In this document: piece by piece, positions 11,218 through 24,248 of the stretch
How the letters are laid out: every line of letters starts with the position of its first letter
Numbering within the stretch: the first letter of the stretch is position 1
Assembly (NCBI GenBank): GCA_025200525.1
Contig: CM045763.1
Span: 87,758,131 to 87,822,130, forward strand
Direction: 5' to 3'
DNA: 64,000 nucleotides
From: Camellia lanceoleosa
Lineage: Eukaryota > Streptophyta > Magnoliopsida > Ericales > Theaceae
Notes under the pieces: model-generated
The model's database searches: none
Seen by the model: the letters and a program-made list of their open reading frames with translations, nothing else
What the model was told of the DNA's origin: nothing
Translations under genes and position numbers: made by a program

Positions 11218-14200
11218 TGTCACGCCCCCAACTCGCCCCTAAAAGTTTGGGCATGACCCATACAGAAAACGGACATAAACCTGATATATATATCATATGG
11301 GGCCTACACGGAAGCACAAAGTGATAAAAAAAAACATAATACTTTCCATTGAGCTCTTACTATCATGCCAGGATCATAACATCAGAATAACACCATAAAG
11401 CACAAACATACCCTTGGGCATTGGCTATAGACATACATATGAGACCCAGCTCTAAGCTTGGGCACATAACAAAAACATCAAAGTTATATGCATTTAACCT
11501 CAAACAGAAAATTATAGACCAACACTTTGGCAAAACTCCAGAAGACATGAGTGGCTTCAGCTAGTGCCTTTACACTTAGAGGTTGACAAAGAAACCGACG
11601 TCATTGACTAGGACTATCCACTTGTTTGGTGACCTACAGAAACAGACATAACAGAGGGTGAGCCAAGCTCAGTGAATAGTAATACATAATAAAACAATAC
11701 TTAACTTGAACCATATTACATATTAAAACGTTAGTCTGATTCTGTGCTATAAACATAATCTTGCAACATAAACATCATAATCATAATGGTCATAAACCTT
11801 TAATCTTGCAACATATCTTGATGGCTATAAGCCCTGGAAAACATGTGGCACAAAGCCCTTGAAAACATGTCTGAACATACTTGAACTTGTAACACATATT
11901 GAACTTGTGACATACTTGAACCTCGGTATTATTACCCCCGGGTAAGGGCCATAGACCACGGTATTATATCCCCCGGGTAAGGGCCATAGACCACGGTATT
12001 ATATCCCCCGGGTAAGGGCCATAGGCCTTATAACTTGCACATATGTAAGGACTCAAGAGGTGGCTCATACGGACTCTAGAGGTAACTCGCATTGCAGAAC
12101 TTAGTTCCGTACAGCACTTTGTTCCATACCAGAAAGACAGAATGGCCATAGGCCTCATATTGGCTTTACGCCTAGTTCATATATGTATGGACTCAAGAGG
12201 TGTCTCACATGGACTCTAGAGGTGGCTCACATTGTAGCACTTAGTTCCAGTAGACTCTAGAGGTGGCTCACAATGTAGCACTTAGTTCCAAGTAGCACTT
12301 TGTTCCATCTGATAATTATTAGGTTTTCGGACCAAACCGTACATATCATGTCATATCATAATCGGAATAAATCATACATAGTCCTTATGTTTCAATCATA
12401 AGCAATTTAGAAGTCACATTCGTAACACACTTGAACTTGTACCATACATAAACTTGCAACATACGTTACCACATACGTAACTTGAAGCATATACGAACTT
12501 GTAACATAATTATTTGAACCACGATATTATTACCCCCGGGTAAGGGCCTTATACTAAAGATGATGTGAATCATTCATTTCTTAAGTCATAATGTAACTTA
12601 TCAGAAAATGGAGCGTTCCTTGTTATTTCATGTCATTATCATATGCTTAACAAAATAGAATAATTTATATTCTTATGTGGGTTGCGTACTGATGATAAAC
12701 CTTTACATTCATATCATAGATTCTAAACAATCTTGGGTCCATTCGTAACATAATCGAATAGTCTTAGATTCACACAAATTTCATTCTTCAAGAATGAACA
12801 TAAGTTTTACTTATTCTATCAGAAATAACATGGTATGCTGATAAATAACAAAAGGCTAATATTCATCATTAACAGAATATAATGATTCCAAAATCATACC
12901 GACGTACGCGAATCCTTCAGCGTTCATATAAGTTCATCTTTCCTTCCAATTGTCACAATGTTCATATAATACTTACAAAGAATAGAGCATTAGTGCCAAT
13001 AATAATCAACAGTAGATAAAAGGTACATTTTGTACTACTACTCACAGTGTTGCGATAACATGCTAGTTCCTCCCTGAGTGTGTCCTGCACACAACCATAA
13101 CTTGTAAATTAGTTCTCTTTTCTTTTAAATCATTGAAGCCAATCCCCGTGTCATTGCACTTTATATGAATTTATAACCATCTTAAGGTCATCAGAAAATT
13201 ATTCTAAAAATACCAGAGGACTGAGCATTCAAAACTGAACAAACAATAATTTTTCCTGAAAATGGGTTCCCCGCTCGAGCGCCACTTTGGCCGCTCGGTA
13301 ATTACCTAAATACAAGAATCTTTGCGGTCGATTTTCCGCTCGGCGGGACTTCCGCCGGCGGACAGCAAATTATGATAAAAAAGCTGGATTCCAATTTGAG
13401 TTCCAACTTTACATCCAAACCTCCAATCTTACTCTTGCAAAACAACTTAATTCAAAACAAATCTACATGTAATATACACTCTTTTAACATGACATAATCC
13501 ATCAAAAGTCAACATCACTTGGTTCATTAACGCCATTTGCAACTTAACATAATTCAAAATAAATCCTGGAATCTCATTCCAACATTCTACAACCCAGTTC
13601 ATATCATCTATATCATGAATAAATTATTTCCCCAATTGTCCCTTCACATTATTACATGAATTCAAACATTTATAACAAAGTTTATTCGCTAAATCTAAAC
13701 ATAATTTCCAAGTGTCACCAAATACCAATTAAACTTGCACATATGAAATTCAACCCACTAATTTCATGATTCTAGTTCCAATTTGGCCAAATCATCAATT
13801 AACATCATTACCCAACCTAGGGTTTCAAGAAAACATTAAAATTCAAGACAAATTCAAACTTATTAATTCATCACTTTTCATTCCAATTTTTCCATTGATT
13901 ATACACCTATGATACATGGTCCATCACTTAAATCCATCAATTTAACTTTCAAGGTTCCTTACCTCAAGAATTAAGCAAGCCTTAGTGAGATTCCTCCATA
14001 ATTTGAATTCAATCGGTTACAAACATTGATCTTCATGCCTTCTTCCTTCCTTGGTGTAAAATCTTGATCAAAACTTAGAGAAATGGTGAGGATTTGGGAT
14101 CAAAACCCTAGGGTTTTCGGACCTAGGGAGAGAAGAGAAGGGAAGAAGAAAATGTGAGAAATGATCCAAAATTCTGGTTTAAAGTCGCTGTCCGTAATTC

Positions 14201-14582
14201 CCGCTCGAGCGTCCCTTTTCCCGCTCGAGCGGACCTGTACTCAGCACAGTTTTTGAAACTTCAAACAGGTATAACTTTCCCATCCGGACTCCGTTTTAGG
14301 TCGTTCTTGTGTCCAAATTGAAGCCCCGGAAATAAGCTTTCCAATGGTTCTAACCTCACATCCAAATTCAAAGTGTGGAAAAAGAAAAGGGCAAAAGAGT
14401 GACGGCTGATCGTAGATTATCTAACCGAATTATATTCTTTGGTCCAATCTTACTTTATCATCACACCACCACCTCAATCAATACTCAAAAATAAATAGAA
14501 ACATTCTCAATTCCAATAGATATAGTTGAATTAAAGCACATTAGCTCCTAATTAAATAAGGATGACTTTTGGGGTCATTACA
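11218..14582 (-). repeat. 3' LTR of the LARD element
   Basis: Begins TGTCACGCCCCC and ends GGGGTCATTACA on plus; on the sense (minus) strand it starts TGTAATGACCCC and ends GGGGGCGTGACA. It is 3365 bp and pairs with 17023-20406. It contains a three-copy 35-bp tandem repeat (11923-12024) and CG-rich words near 13270-13370 and 14200-14235. Confidence 0.92.
11923..12024. repeat. 35-bp tandem repeat inside the LTR
   Basis: About three copies of a unit with core CCCCCGGGTAAGGGCCATAG. A further single copy lies at about 12521-12548. The same array recurs in the partner LTR at 17727-17828. Confidence 0.85.
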
Positions 14583-14602
14583 TTCTCCCCACCTTAAGAA
14601 GT
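14583..14602 (-). other. Polypurine tract of the LARD element
   Basis: On the minus strand AAGGTGGGGAGAA lies directly upstream of the 3' LTR start (TGTAATGACC). This is the expected site for plus-strand priming. Confidence 0.7.
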
Positions 14603-16387
14603 TTGGTCCTCCAAACTTGGTTCAACTGGTGATGAGTCTAGTTCCGTCCTGGACGTATAACATTCTCATTCATTAGGCCATTCATAATCCTATACAATCA
14701 ATTTCGATGGAATTTGCTCCCAAAATCACAAGTAATTCAATTCCGCTAACTATTCGGTAACCCAATTGACACCTCAAAGCTTCGTCTCATTATTCATAAC
14801 CTTGAACATTTTAATTCATTACTCCACAAATCATATCTATCACATCAGTTAACAACTTAAGGGTATTTAGAAATGAATTCATTTCAAGTATTCGCTTGCA
14901 TACGACTCATAAGTTATCGAACGTAATTCAAACTTTTAAGGTCACGAATAACCTCCATTTTATACTTCCTCAAAGATTAGGAAACATTCATATCAAGGTA
15001 TGACATGTTCATAAGACCAAATCTGAGATCAAGCTTTAATGATCATACTCCACAAATTGTTGTAAGGTAATAAGCATTTAAAATCCATACTAGTTTAGAA
15101 GGTCTCAAAATCAACATTGTGACATTAAGCACATAATACATTTACCATAAAGGTATTATATTCTTGTTCCATATTTAGTAAAATGCCCCTATCATGGACA
15201 AAACATTTTCCAAACATATGTAATACATAAAGTTCTACAAACCCGTCATACTTACACACAACACGTTGCTCAGAGATATTATTCAGAAACTTATCAGACC
15301 TTGCAAAGATATCAGATGATGGGATAATTCCCAATAGCATTAAACTTAGTTAAACTTTGACAGAACAATCTCCGATTCAACTGATAATAAATAAAACATA
15401 ATAACTTGAAGCTCAACATAGAGCCTTCATCAAACATGCCACCATCAATTATCAAATGAAAGATTCATTCATGCATAGGAAAATATCTCTTTCATAAAAC
15501 TGGTCATATCTTGATCATTCGGAGTTCCGTAGCATATTCAGTCATCTTGGGAAAATTATCCCGAAACTTATCATATCATAAACTTGTCGGAAGTTCGTAG
15601 TAGTTTTATCATTTCAGAAAATATTTATCCGATAAAACATTTCGTAACCCAGAATATGGATTTCATTATACATTGTATAACATAGTCATTTTCAACATCA
15701 ATTATACAACAATATCTTTTACAACGACATTAATTACATAGGTCCATGGTCGATTCACACAAAGTCATACTTGTCAGAAATACCGAATGTAATTAATGGT
15801 ATGACATTTCTAAATAACATGGTTCACATAAATTCCATTCCAATGATCTCGGACAAATGGCAACCCACGAAAGAAAACACAATTTGCTACTTTGAACATT
15901 TGCCCTTGTACGAAACATATCACGAGATAATTTCTTGAGTCTAAAGTACGAATACATAGATAGGGTTTTCATTCTTGTGGTAATTATTAAATTACCAATC
16001 ATTTAGTCTCAATCTCAAAGTAGTCTATAACTACCCATTCTTTGTCACGGGTGCCAAGTGACCAAACATATACCATAGGTGGGGTTCTTCATGTCCTTAA
16101 ACCATTCTTTATGAGAAACTCAATTACAGATTACAGTTTCCCCTAAACAAATATCGATTACATATAATCAATACGTATCATAGCGTGTACTAAAACATGG
16201 GATGAATCAAGTTCATCAATCAAGTCTTAGTCTTTCAAAACTTGCTTACATACTTAACTTACATCAACTTACATCAACTTAAATCATGGGGTGATGACAT
16301 TCCAGCCAAAACAAAAGCATACTCTCAGTATCGTGCACACCCGTTCTTAGTCCGTCGGTGGCGATATCTTAACAAGGGTGCTACTTG
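14603..16387 (-). other. Non-coding internal region of the LARD element
   Basis: No retroelement protein motif is visible in any frame. The longest minus-strand frames (such as 15125-15340) have no recognisable domain. Confidence 0.7.
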
Positions 16388-16531
16388 GCTTAACGTCCCC
16401 TAGCACGAAAGGACGGTGTTACATAGGCTTAACGTCCCCTAACACGAAAGGACGGTGTTACATAAGCTTAACGTCCCCTAACACGAAAGGACGGTGTTAC
16501 ATAGGCTTAACGTCCCCTAACACGAAAGGAC
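16388..16531. repeat. 39-bp tandem repeat, four copies
   Basis: The unit is 39 bp and contains GCTTAACGTCCCCTAACACG and AAAGGACGGTGTTACATA; the last copy is partial. Being a multiple of three, it leaves a plus-strand frame open with a 13-residue period (GLTSPNTKGRCYI). That is probably incidental because the element is read on the other strand. Confidence 0.9.
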
Positions 16532-17007
16532 TTCCCAGGAATGTCATCCAAACAAACATAATACTTGGTACAAAAATTAAGGGTCATCATTCATAAAGGT
16601 TAGAGTATCACATGCATCACTTTCTTTAGTCTTAGACATATTCCATACTTAGTGTTTAACCAATTCATCTAAACAGATGATAAAATAATTACTGATACAC
16701 ACATCGCACTTAATCATTTGTGTAAAATTGTCTTACCAATCATTTTTCCTTTTTATTCTGTCTAACCAAACGGAAGTAGAATCTTCCGGGTCCTCTATCC
16801 TTATTCTTGTCATGTCCTGCTCAACAATCAATTATCATAAACACAAGGAATGTACAATAGACATGGAGTAAGATCGTTAGCGTTCACAGAGTACACTTAA
16901 CGTTGCCATCAATCTTTCCTATACTTTTAGGATGCCATGCATGAAGCTTAAATCTTTTCTAGACATCCTAAGGCTCAATGGATCAGTGTGTGTGAGATAG
17001 CAACTCG

Positions 17008-17020
17008 TGCTCTGATACCA
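17008..17020 (-). other. Primer-binding site (tRNA-iMet type)
   Basis: On the minus strand TGGTATCAGAGCA lies two bases after the 5' LTR end. TGGTATCAGAGC is the classic plant primer-binding site complementary to initiator tRNA-Met. It fixes the orientation of the element. Confidence 0.88.
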
Positions 17021-17022
17021 CC

Positions 17023-20000
17023 TGTCACGCCCCCAACTCGCCCCTAAAAGTTTGGGCATGACCCATACAGAAAACGGACATAAACCTGATATATATATCA
17101 TATATGGGGCCTACGGAAGCACAAAGTGATAAAAAAACATAATACTTTCCATTGAGCTCTTACTATCATGCGGGATCATAACATCGAATAACACCATAAA
17201 GCACAAACATACCCTTGGGCATTGGCTATAGACATACATATATCTGAGACCGGCTCTAAGCTTGGGCACATAACAAAAACATCAAAGTTATATGCATTTA
17301 ACCTCAAGCGAAAATTATAGACCAACACTTTGGCAAAACTCCGAAGACATGAGTGGCTTCACTAGTGCCTTTACACTTAGAGGTTGACAAAGAAACCGGC
17401 GTCATTGACTAGGACTATCCACTTGTTTGGTGACCTCTGAAGCAGAGACATAACGGAGGGTGAGCCAAGCTCGGTGAATAGTAATACATAATAAAACAAT
17501 ACTTAACTTGAACCATATTACATATTAAAAGCGTTAGTCCGATTACGTGCTATAAACATAATCTTGCAACATAAACATCATAATCATAATGGTCATAAAC
17601 CTTTAATCTTGCAACATATCTTGATGGCTATAAGCCCTGGAAAACATGTGGCACAAAGCCCTTGAAAACATGTCTGAACATACTTGAACTTGTAACACAT
17701 ATTGAACTTGTGACATACTTGAACCTCGGTATTATTACCCCCGGGTAAGGGCCATAGACCACGGTATTATATCCCCCGGGTAAGGGCCATAGACCACGGT
17801 ATTATATCCCCCGGGTAAGGGCCATAGGCCTTATAACTTGCACATATGTAAGGACTCAAGAGGTGGCTCATACGGACTCTAGAGGTAACTCGCATTGCAG
17901 CACTTAGTTCCGTACAGCACTTTGTTCCATACCAGAAAGACAGAATGGCCATAGGCCTCATATTGGCTTTACGCCTAGTTCATATATGTATGGACTCAAG
18001 AGGTGTCTCACATGGACTCTAGAGGTGGCTCACATTGTAGCACTTAGTTCCGTAGACTCTAGAGGTGGCTCACAATGTAGCACTTAGTTCCAAGTAGCAC
18101 TTTGTTCCATACAGTAATTATTAGGTTTTCCAGACCAAACCGTACATATCATGTCATATCATAATCGGGAATAAATCATACATAGTCCTTATGTTTCAAT
18201 CATAAACAGAATTTAGAAGTCACATTCGTAACACACTTGAACTTGTACCATACATAAACTTGCAACATACGTTACCACATACGTAACTTGAAGCATATAC
18301 GAACTTGTAACATAATTATTTGAACCACGATATTATTACCCCCGGGTAAGGGCCTTATACTAAAGATGATGTGAATCATTCATTTCTTAAGTCATAATGT
18401 AACTTATCAGAAAATGGAGCGTTCCTTGTTATTTCATGTCATTATCATATGCTTAACAAAATAGAATAATTTATATTCTTATGTGGGTTGCGTACTGATG
18501 ATAAACCTTTACATTCATATCATAGATTCTAAACAATCTTGGGTCCATTCGTAACATAATCGAATAGTCTTAGATTCACACAAATTTCATTCTTCAAGAA
18601 TGAACATAAGTTTTACTTATTCTATCAGAAATAACATGGTATGCTGATAAATAACAAAAGGCTAATATTCATCATTAACAGAATATAATGATTCCAAAAT
18701 CATACCGACGTACGCGAATCCTTCAGCGTTCATATAAGTTCATCTTTCCTTCCAATTGTCACAATGTTCATATAATACTTACAAAGAATAGAGCATTAGT
18801 GCCAATAATAATCAACAGTAGATAAAAGGTACATTTTGTACTACTACTCACAGTGTTGCGATAACATGCTAGTTCCTCCCTGAGGGTGTCACACACAACC
18901 ATAACTTGTAAATTAGTTCTCTTTTCTTTTAAATCATTGAAGCCAATCCCCGTGTCATTGCACTTTATATGAATTTATAACCATCTTAAGGTCATCAGAA
19001 AATTATTCTAAAAATACCAGAGGACTGAGCATTCAAAACTGAACAAACAATAATTTTTCCTGAAAATGGGTTCCTCTCTCCGGCGCCACTTTGGCGCCGG
19101 CGATCGCACAAAATACAAGAATGCTGCGAGGTCGATTTTCCCGCTCGAGCGGGACTTCCGCCGCTCGAGCGGACAGGCAAATTTATGATAAAAAAAACTG
19201 GATTCCAATTTGAGTTCCAACTTTACATCCCAACCTCCAATCTTACTCTTGCAAAACAACTTAATTCAAAACAAATCTACATGTAATATACACTCTTTTA
19301 ACATGACATAATCCATCAAAAGTCAACATCACTTGGTTCATTAACGCCATTTGCAACTTAACATAATTCAAAATAAATCCTGGAATCTCATTCCAACATT
19401 CTACAACCCAGTTCATATCATCTATATCATGAATAAATTATTTCCCCAATTGTCCCTTCACATTATTACATGAATTCAAACATTTATAACAAAGTTTATT
19501 CGCTAAATCTAAACATAATTTCCAAGTGTCACCAAATACCAATTAAACTTGCACATATGAAATTCAACCCACTAATTTCATGATTCTAGTTCCAATTTGG
19601 CCAAATCATCAATTAACATCATTACCCAACCTAGGGTTTCAAGAAAACATTAAAATTCAAGACAAATTCAAACTTATTAATTCATCACTTTTCATTCCAA
19701 TTTTTCCATTGATTATACACCTATGATACATGGTCCATCACTTAAATCCATCAATTTAACTTTCAAGGTTCCTTACCTCAAGAATTAAGCAAGCCTTAGT
19801 GAGATTCCTCCATAATTTCGGAATTCCAATCGGTTACAAACATTGATCTTCATGCCTTCTTCCTTCCTTGGTGTAAAATCTTGATCAAAACTTAGAGAAA
19901 TGGTGAGGATTTGGGATCAAAACCCTAGGGTTTTCGGACCTAGGGAGAGAGGAGAGAAGAGGGGAAGAAGAAAATGTGAGAAATGATCCAAAAATTCTGG

Positions 20001-20406
20001 TTTAAAGCTGCTGTCCCGTAATTCCCGCTCGAGCGTCCCTTTTCCCGCTCGAGCGGACCTGCACTCAGCACAGTTTTCGAAACTTCAAACAGGTATAACT
20101 TTCCCATCCGGACTCCGTTTTAGGTCGTTCTTGTGTCCAAATTGAAGCCCCGGAAATAAGCTTTCCAATGGTTCTAACCTCACATCCAAATTCAAAGTGT
20201 GGAAAAAGAAAAGGGCAAAAGAGTGACGGCTGATCGTAGATTATCTAACCGAATTATATTCTTTGGTCCAATCTTACTTTATCATCACACCACCACCTCA
20301 ATCAATACTCAAAAATAAATAGAAACATTCTCAATTCCAATAGATATAGTTGAATTAAAGCACATTAGCTCCTAATTAAATAAGGATGACTTTTGGGGTC
20401 ATTACA
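17023..20406 (-). repeat. 5' LTR of the LARD element
   Basis: 3384 bp, pairing with 11218-14582. Long stretches are identical between the two copies, for example about 12541-13060 against 18341-18860. Many differences fall at CG, CGG or CAG words (see findings). The block around 19075-19185 carries intact CCGCTCGAGCGG-type palindromes that are altered in the partner. Confidence 0.92.
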
Positions 20407-20518
20407 ACAACACATTTGCAGCAATCTGTAACAGCAAAAACTCTGCCTACCAACTATAGTCTTCCAAGGCCAACTCAAAACAGATGCAGGAACATCAACA
20501 CATTGCAGCCCAGTTGAA

Positions 20519-21201
20519 CTCATGAATTTTGAATCTTATTCCAAATAAGGATAATTGAAGATACCATTACGCAATTTTAAGGGCAAAATCGTAAATTTAA
20601 TAAAATATAAACTAATTTAACAAAAATAAATGTCAAACAAATATTTTTGGATTTTTAAAAATTATTTCTACCTACCAAAGATAAAATTATGTAAAATTAA
20701 TAAATCTTTGACACATTTATTTATTTTACAAAATTAATTTTTATTATATGTTTGGATGATGATCATGCAATAGGTGGTTGTTAGACTTTTAATGTGTAAT
20801 CGATACATTTAATATAAGAAATATTTTTAGTTCTGAATTTTTTTATTTAACGGATTGGTTTAATAATGATATCAAAGTTGTCGCCATATTTAACTTTTGG
20901 AAGAATAAAAATTAATTTACTGAAAATAAAAACAACCGCCCATTGCATGATCATCATCCAAATACACAATAAAAATTAATTTAGTAAAAAAATAAATACA
21001 TAAATATGTAAAAGATTTATTAATTTTACATAATTTTATCTTTGGCGGGTAGAAACAATTTTTAAAAATTTAAAAATATTTTTTTGACATTTATTTTTGT
21101 CAAATTAGTTTATATTTTGTCAAATTAACAATTTTGCCCTTGAAATTGAGCAATGATATCTTTAATTGTCTTTATTTGGAATAAGATTTAAATTCAGGAT
21201 A
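20519..21201. mobile_element. Foldback (long inverted-repeat) element
   Basis: About 265 bp at 20519-20783 is the near reverse complement of 20926-21201, with a spacer of about 140 bp. Matching landmarks are AATCTTATTCCAAATAA on the left against TTATTTGGAATAAGATT on the right, and TTGGATGATGATCATGCAAT against ATTGCATGATCATCATCCAA. No coding sequence is visible. The RNA would fold into a long hairpin. No TSD was identified with confidence. Confidence 0.8.
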
Positions 21202-22229
21202 AATCTGTCACAATTGAAAAGTCAGGGACCGAAGTGACATAAGTCCCAAATTATAGGGACTGTTAGTGTAATTCGCCCTAAAAGAAAAAGAAACATGGCT
21301 ATATAATCAATTTTCCTTATAAAACACACAATCCACTCACTATATATATTTGATAATAAAGAAATTATGAAACACAATTTAATGAAATAAAATTAGGGCA
21401 AAAAAAATTGGGGTAGAATTATTTATTCCATTAAAATCTGATACTTTATGAGAGAGAAAAATTATGACCAAATCAAATAGGCCCAACAAATTTGTTTGGT
21501 CATAATTTTTTGAATCGGGCGCAACAAATTTTTTGAAACCCTTTAGATTGGCCCTAAATCAACAAAAATAAATTGGGCCTATTTAAATTTTAAATATACT
21601 ATACTAATGAATGAATTTTGGGACTTAAGGCACAAGTCCTAATGGCCTTAGACCAAGGCTAGCCCTGAACACACCTACACATACACATACACACGCATTC
21701 GTACAAGGAAATGAGGGGCGCATGATGGAAGGAGTTGTGGCAGTGTGAGGGTTCGGCTTGTTTCCGGTGGTAGGAAAGGGAGTCATCGGTGGGAGATGGA
21801 GGTTGGGGTTGGTGGTCGAAGGTGGAGCAATGTCATTTAGAGGTAGTGGTTGGGGGGTGGGGTAATGAGGGTGTAATGAGAAATTAGGAGGTTAGTGATG
21901 AGGCTGTGGGTAGAATTATGAGGAATATAAGAAGATAAGATAAAAATTTTAAATTTTGAATGGATTGTAATTAGAAGAAGAAAAAATGAGCTAGGAGTTT
22001 TTTTTTTGGGTATAAATAGAAGCTTTTACAAAGGAAAGAAAAGAAAAAAGATGCTATTAGCACTTGATTAATGCAAAAATTAGACAAGATAAGTCTATTT
22101 TTATTACGTATTTTTCTTTTTATTTGTTTCTCACCAAATTTTTTACCGATAGATACAAAGGTAGTGGGAAGTATATTAATAAATATTTGTGAGACTCATG
22201 CCTTTGAGTAATAAGAAAATCATATAAAA
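21202..22229. other. Intergenic DNA, no gene recognised
   Basis: Mixed AT-rich sequence with a G-rich stretch (about 21700-21920). No conserved protein motif is seen. Confidence 0.5.
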
Positions 22230-22530
22230 AATAGGGTAAACTACTAATAGGTCCTACTTTGGAGACTTATTACCCAATAAGTCCTACTTTGGAGACTTTT
22301 ATTATCCATTAAGTCCTATTGATAAATCTATTTGAGTGATAAAGATAAATTTATCAGTCTTTTATTTTTATGAATAAATTTATAGTGATAAATTTATCAG
22401 TCTCTTTATTTTTATGAATAAATTTTTAGTGATAAATTTATCACTCTCTTGTTTTTATAGTGTTAAATTTATTAGTTAGGACCTGTAAGTAAATAAGTCT
22501 ACTTAATAGGACTAATTGGTAAGTACCCCT
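22230..22530. repeat. MITE-like repeat with internal tandem copies
   Basis: The words GATAAATTTATCAGTCT and TTTTTATGAATAAATTT recur two to three times between 22340 and 22470. The outer parts carry AATAGGTCCTACTTT on the left and AATAGGACTAATTGGT on the right in roughly inverted arrangement. The class is unclear. Confidence 0.4.
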
Positions 22531-23522
22531 ATAAAATATTCATTTATATATATAAATAAATCTCTCCCAATTTCCCTTTTTTCACAAAACAACACCCCAT
22601 TAAAAAAATATCCCAAAAATAAACTCTAAGGTAATGTTTGGTTTACTAAAATAATTTTAGACAAAAATCGAATAACTATTCCTTGGCATTCATGTTGAAA
22701 TGATCATTCTCTTTAATTGATGAATGATATTCCTTTTTATTATTATACCAAATAGAAGAATAAATATTCCGATGGAATGGAACCATTCCAAGCTTATTAT
22801 CAACTTTTTTCTAATGAACATAACACTGCATAAATAGAAAGCCATGCAAAAAGTATTCTAATAAATCATCTTAAAAAATATCTCAAAATGAAATATATGA
22901 GATAGATTCAAATTTGTTACGGTATGGATCACGCTCAAAATAAATTTAATTAACATATTTTATTTTTTAAAAAATCTCTTAAATTTTTTATTTTTTTTTG
23001 GGAAGTGCGTATGGAAAGTAGGGTTGCATAAAAAGATGTACATGTATAATTTGTAAAGGAGTAGGTACAGTTACCAGAAGAGGAGGAGTAGGTACTGTAC
23101 TACTAGTGCCACTGGGTGGGACCTGAGAGAGTTGAGGAGTAGTGTGTTTGATGACACAATTAGGTTTGGAGAGTCAGTTGATGCATGCATGCAAGCAAAT
23201 AGCTTTGGAGAATGACTTATTTCCTTTCCAACACTGGCGTGAGCTTCTACCTATAAAAAACTAACAATACAGCTGAGCTGACTCTATATATACCACCCAA
23301 TACATATGACCCTGACCCCACTAATATGGTAACTTTGAATGAAAACCCAAGTAAAAAAGAGATTTTCGTCATTGCAAACACTCCGTTTTGACAAAAAAGT
23401 TCTAATATTGGTTGCCATAATAAAAATCAATATTTTAGTGGTTTTATTAGTAGTGGTGATAGTAGAAATAGTGTGGCGGTGGTGATACTAGAGATGATAG
23501 AGGTGGTGGTGGTATCAGTAAA

Positions 23523-23708
23523 ATTTTACACCTTGTTTGACATAAACTAAAAAATTTAAAAAGTCAAAAAGTCACTATCCTATCACATCATCTTATTTAA
23601 GTCACATCACCTCTCTACCACATCACTTCAAACCCAATCCATACCCAACTCATATTTCATAAAAAGTCAAAAAGTACATTTATTTAGATTATCCTAAACA
23701 ACTCCCAG
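23523..23708. mobile_element. MITE of the TTGTTTGGGATG family
   Basis: The left end reads CCTTGTTTGACAT and the complement of the right end reads GTTGTTTAGGATAATC, followed inward by ACTTTTTGACTTTTTA. The same ends and body recur at 33765-34050, 36513-39352, 41290-41790, 44553-44668 and 55574-56040. No coding sequence is present. Confidence 0.6.
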
Positions 23709-24029
23709 TTAAATTTTTTTTTTTTTACCTTTCAAAATTGTAAAACATTGTTGCTCCATGTTACAATACGTCAAAAAATAAGAAAAATATTTTATCACTG
23801 AAACAAATCTGGTGTAGATAACCACTATCCACCATCCTCCCTAACCTTGCAAAAGAACCCCATGACCCAGCTACATAATAATAATAGAGGCATTGAGGTT
23901 ATGAATTTATCAATTTCCCATATTATATGTATATATATTGAATCCGCAATGTATAAACTGAAAAATAGGGTGTACTAGGAGAAGGTTTATCTGTAAACCC
24001 AACAGCACAGCAACCATTACCAAGAGTAC

Positions 24030-24212
24030 AACTGCTCAATAAAATCAAACTTAATTTTATTTAGAATCTAAAATAACCATCCAATGCTAAAATTTGTACA
24101 TGCAGCACCAGCCGTTGAAATAACAAAATCACCCTTCCATGAGAAAAAGATGAAAATTACAATAGAACAAAATGAAAGTCTTAGAAACAGAAAGCCCAGG
24201 ATGCTCATAAAA

Positions 24213-24248
<36 letters not shown>
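24030..24248 (-). other. Probable 3' UTR of the zinc transporter gene
   Basis: On the minus strand a (GA)n tract (24217-24247 as CT) starts right after the TAG stop. An AATAAA signal is present at 24061-24056, so a transcript end near 24030-24045 is plausible. This is inferred; no cDNA is available. Confidence 0.4.

Larger units (their letters stand above)
11218..20406 (-). mobile_element. Complete LTR retrotransposon without genes (LARD type)
   Basis: Two direct repeats of about 3.4 kb flank a 2.44-kb internal region, and the whole is bracketed by the 5-bp TSD ACAAC (11213-11217 and 20407-20411). The orientation is minus: a tRNA-iMet-type primer-binding site and a purine tract adjoin the LTRs only when read on that strand. 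The internal region has no gag, protease, reverse transcriptase or integrase in any frame, which matches large retrotransposon derivatives mobilised in trans. The LTRs are identical for hundreds of bases at a time, suggesting a recent insertion. Confidence 0.9.

Noticed and set aside
11964..12158. Minus-strand 64-codon ORF present in both LARD LTRs
   Set aside because: Its presence twice merely reflects LTR duplication. It overlaps the 35-bp tandem repeat and has no recognisable domain.
16388..16531. Regularly spaced short repeats that could suggest a CRISPR array
   Set aside because: The units are contiguous with no unique spacers, in a plant LTR element.
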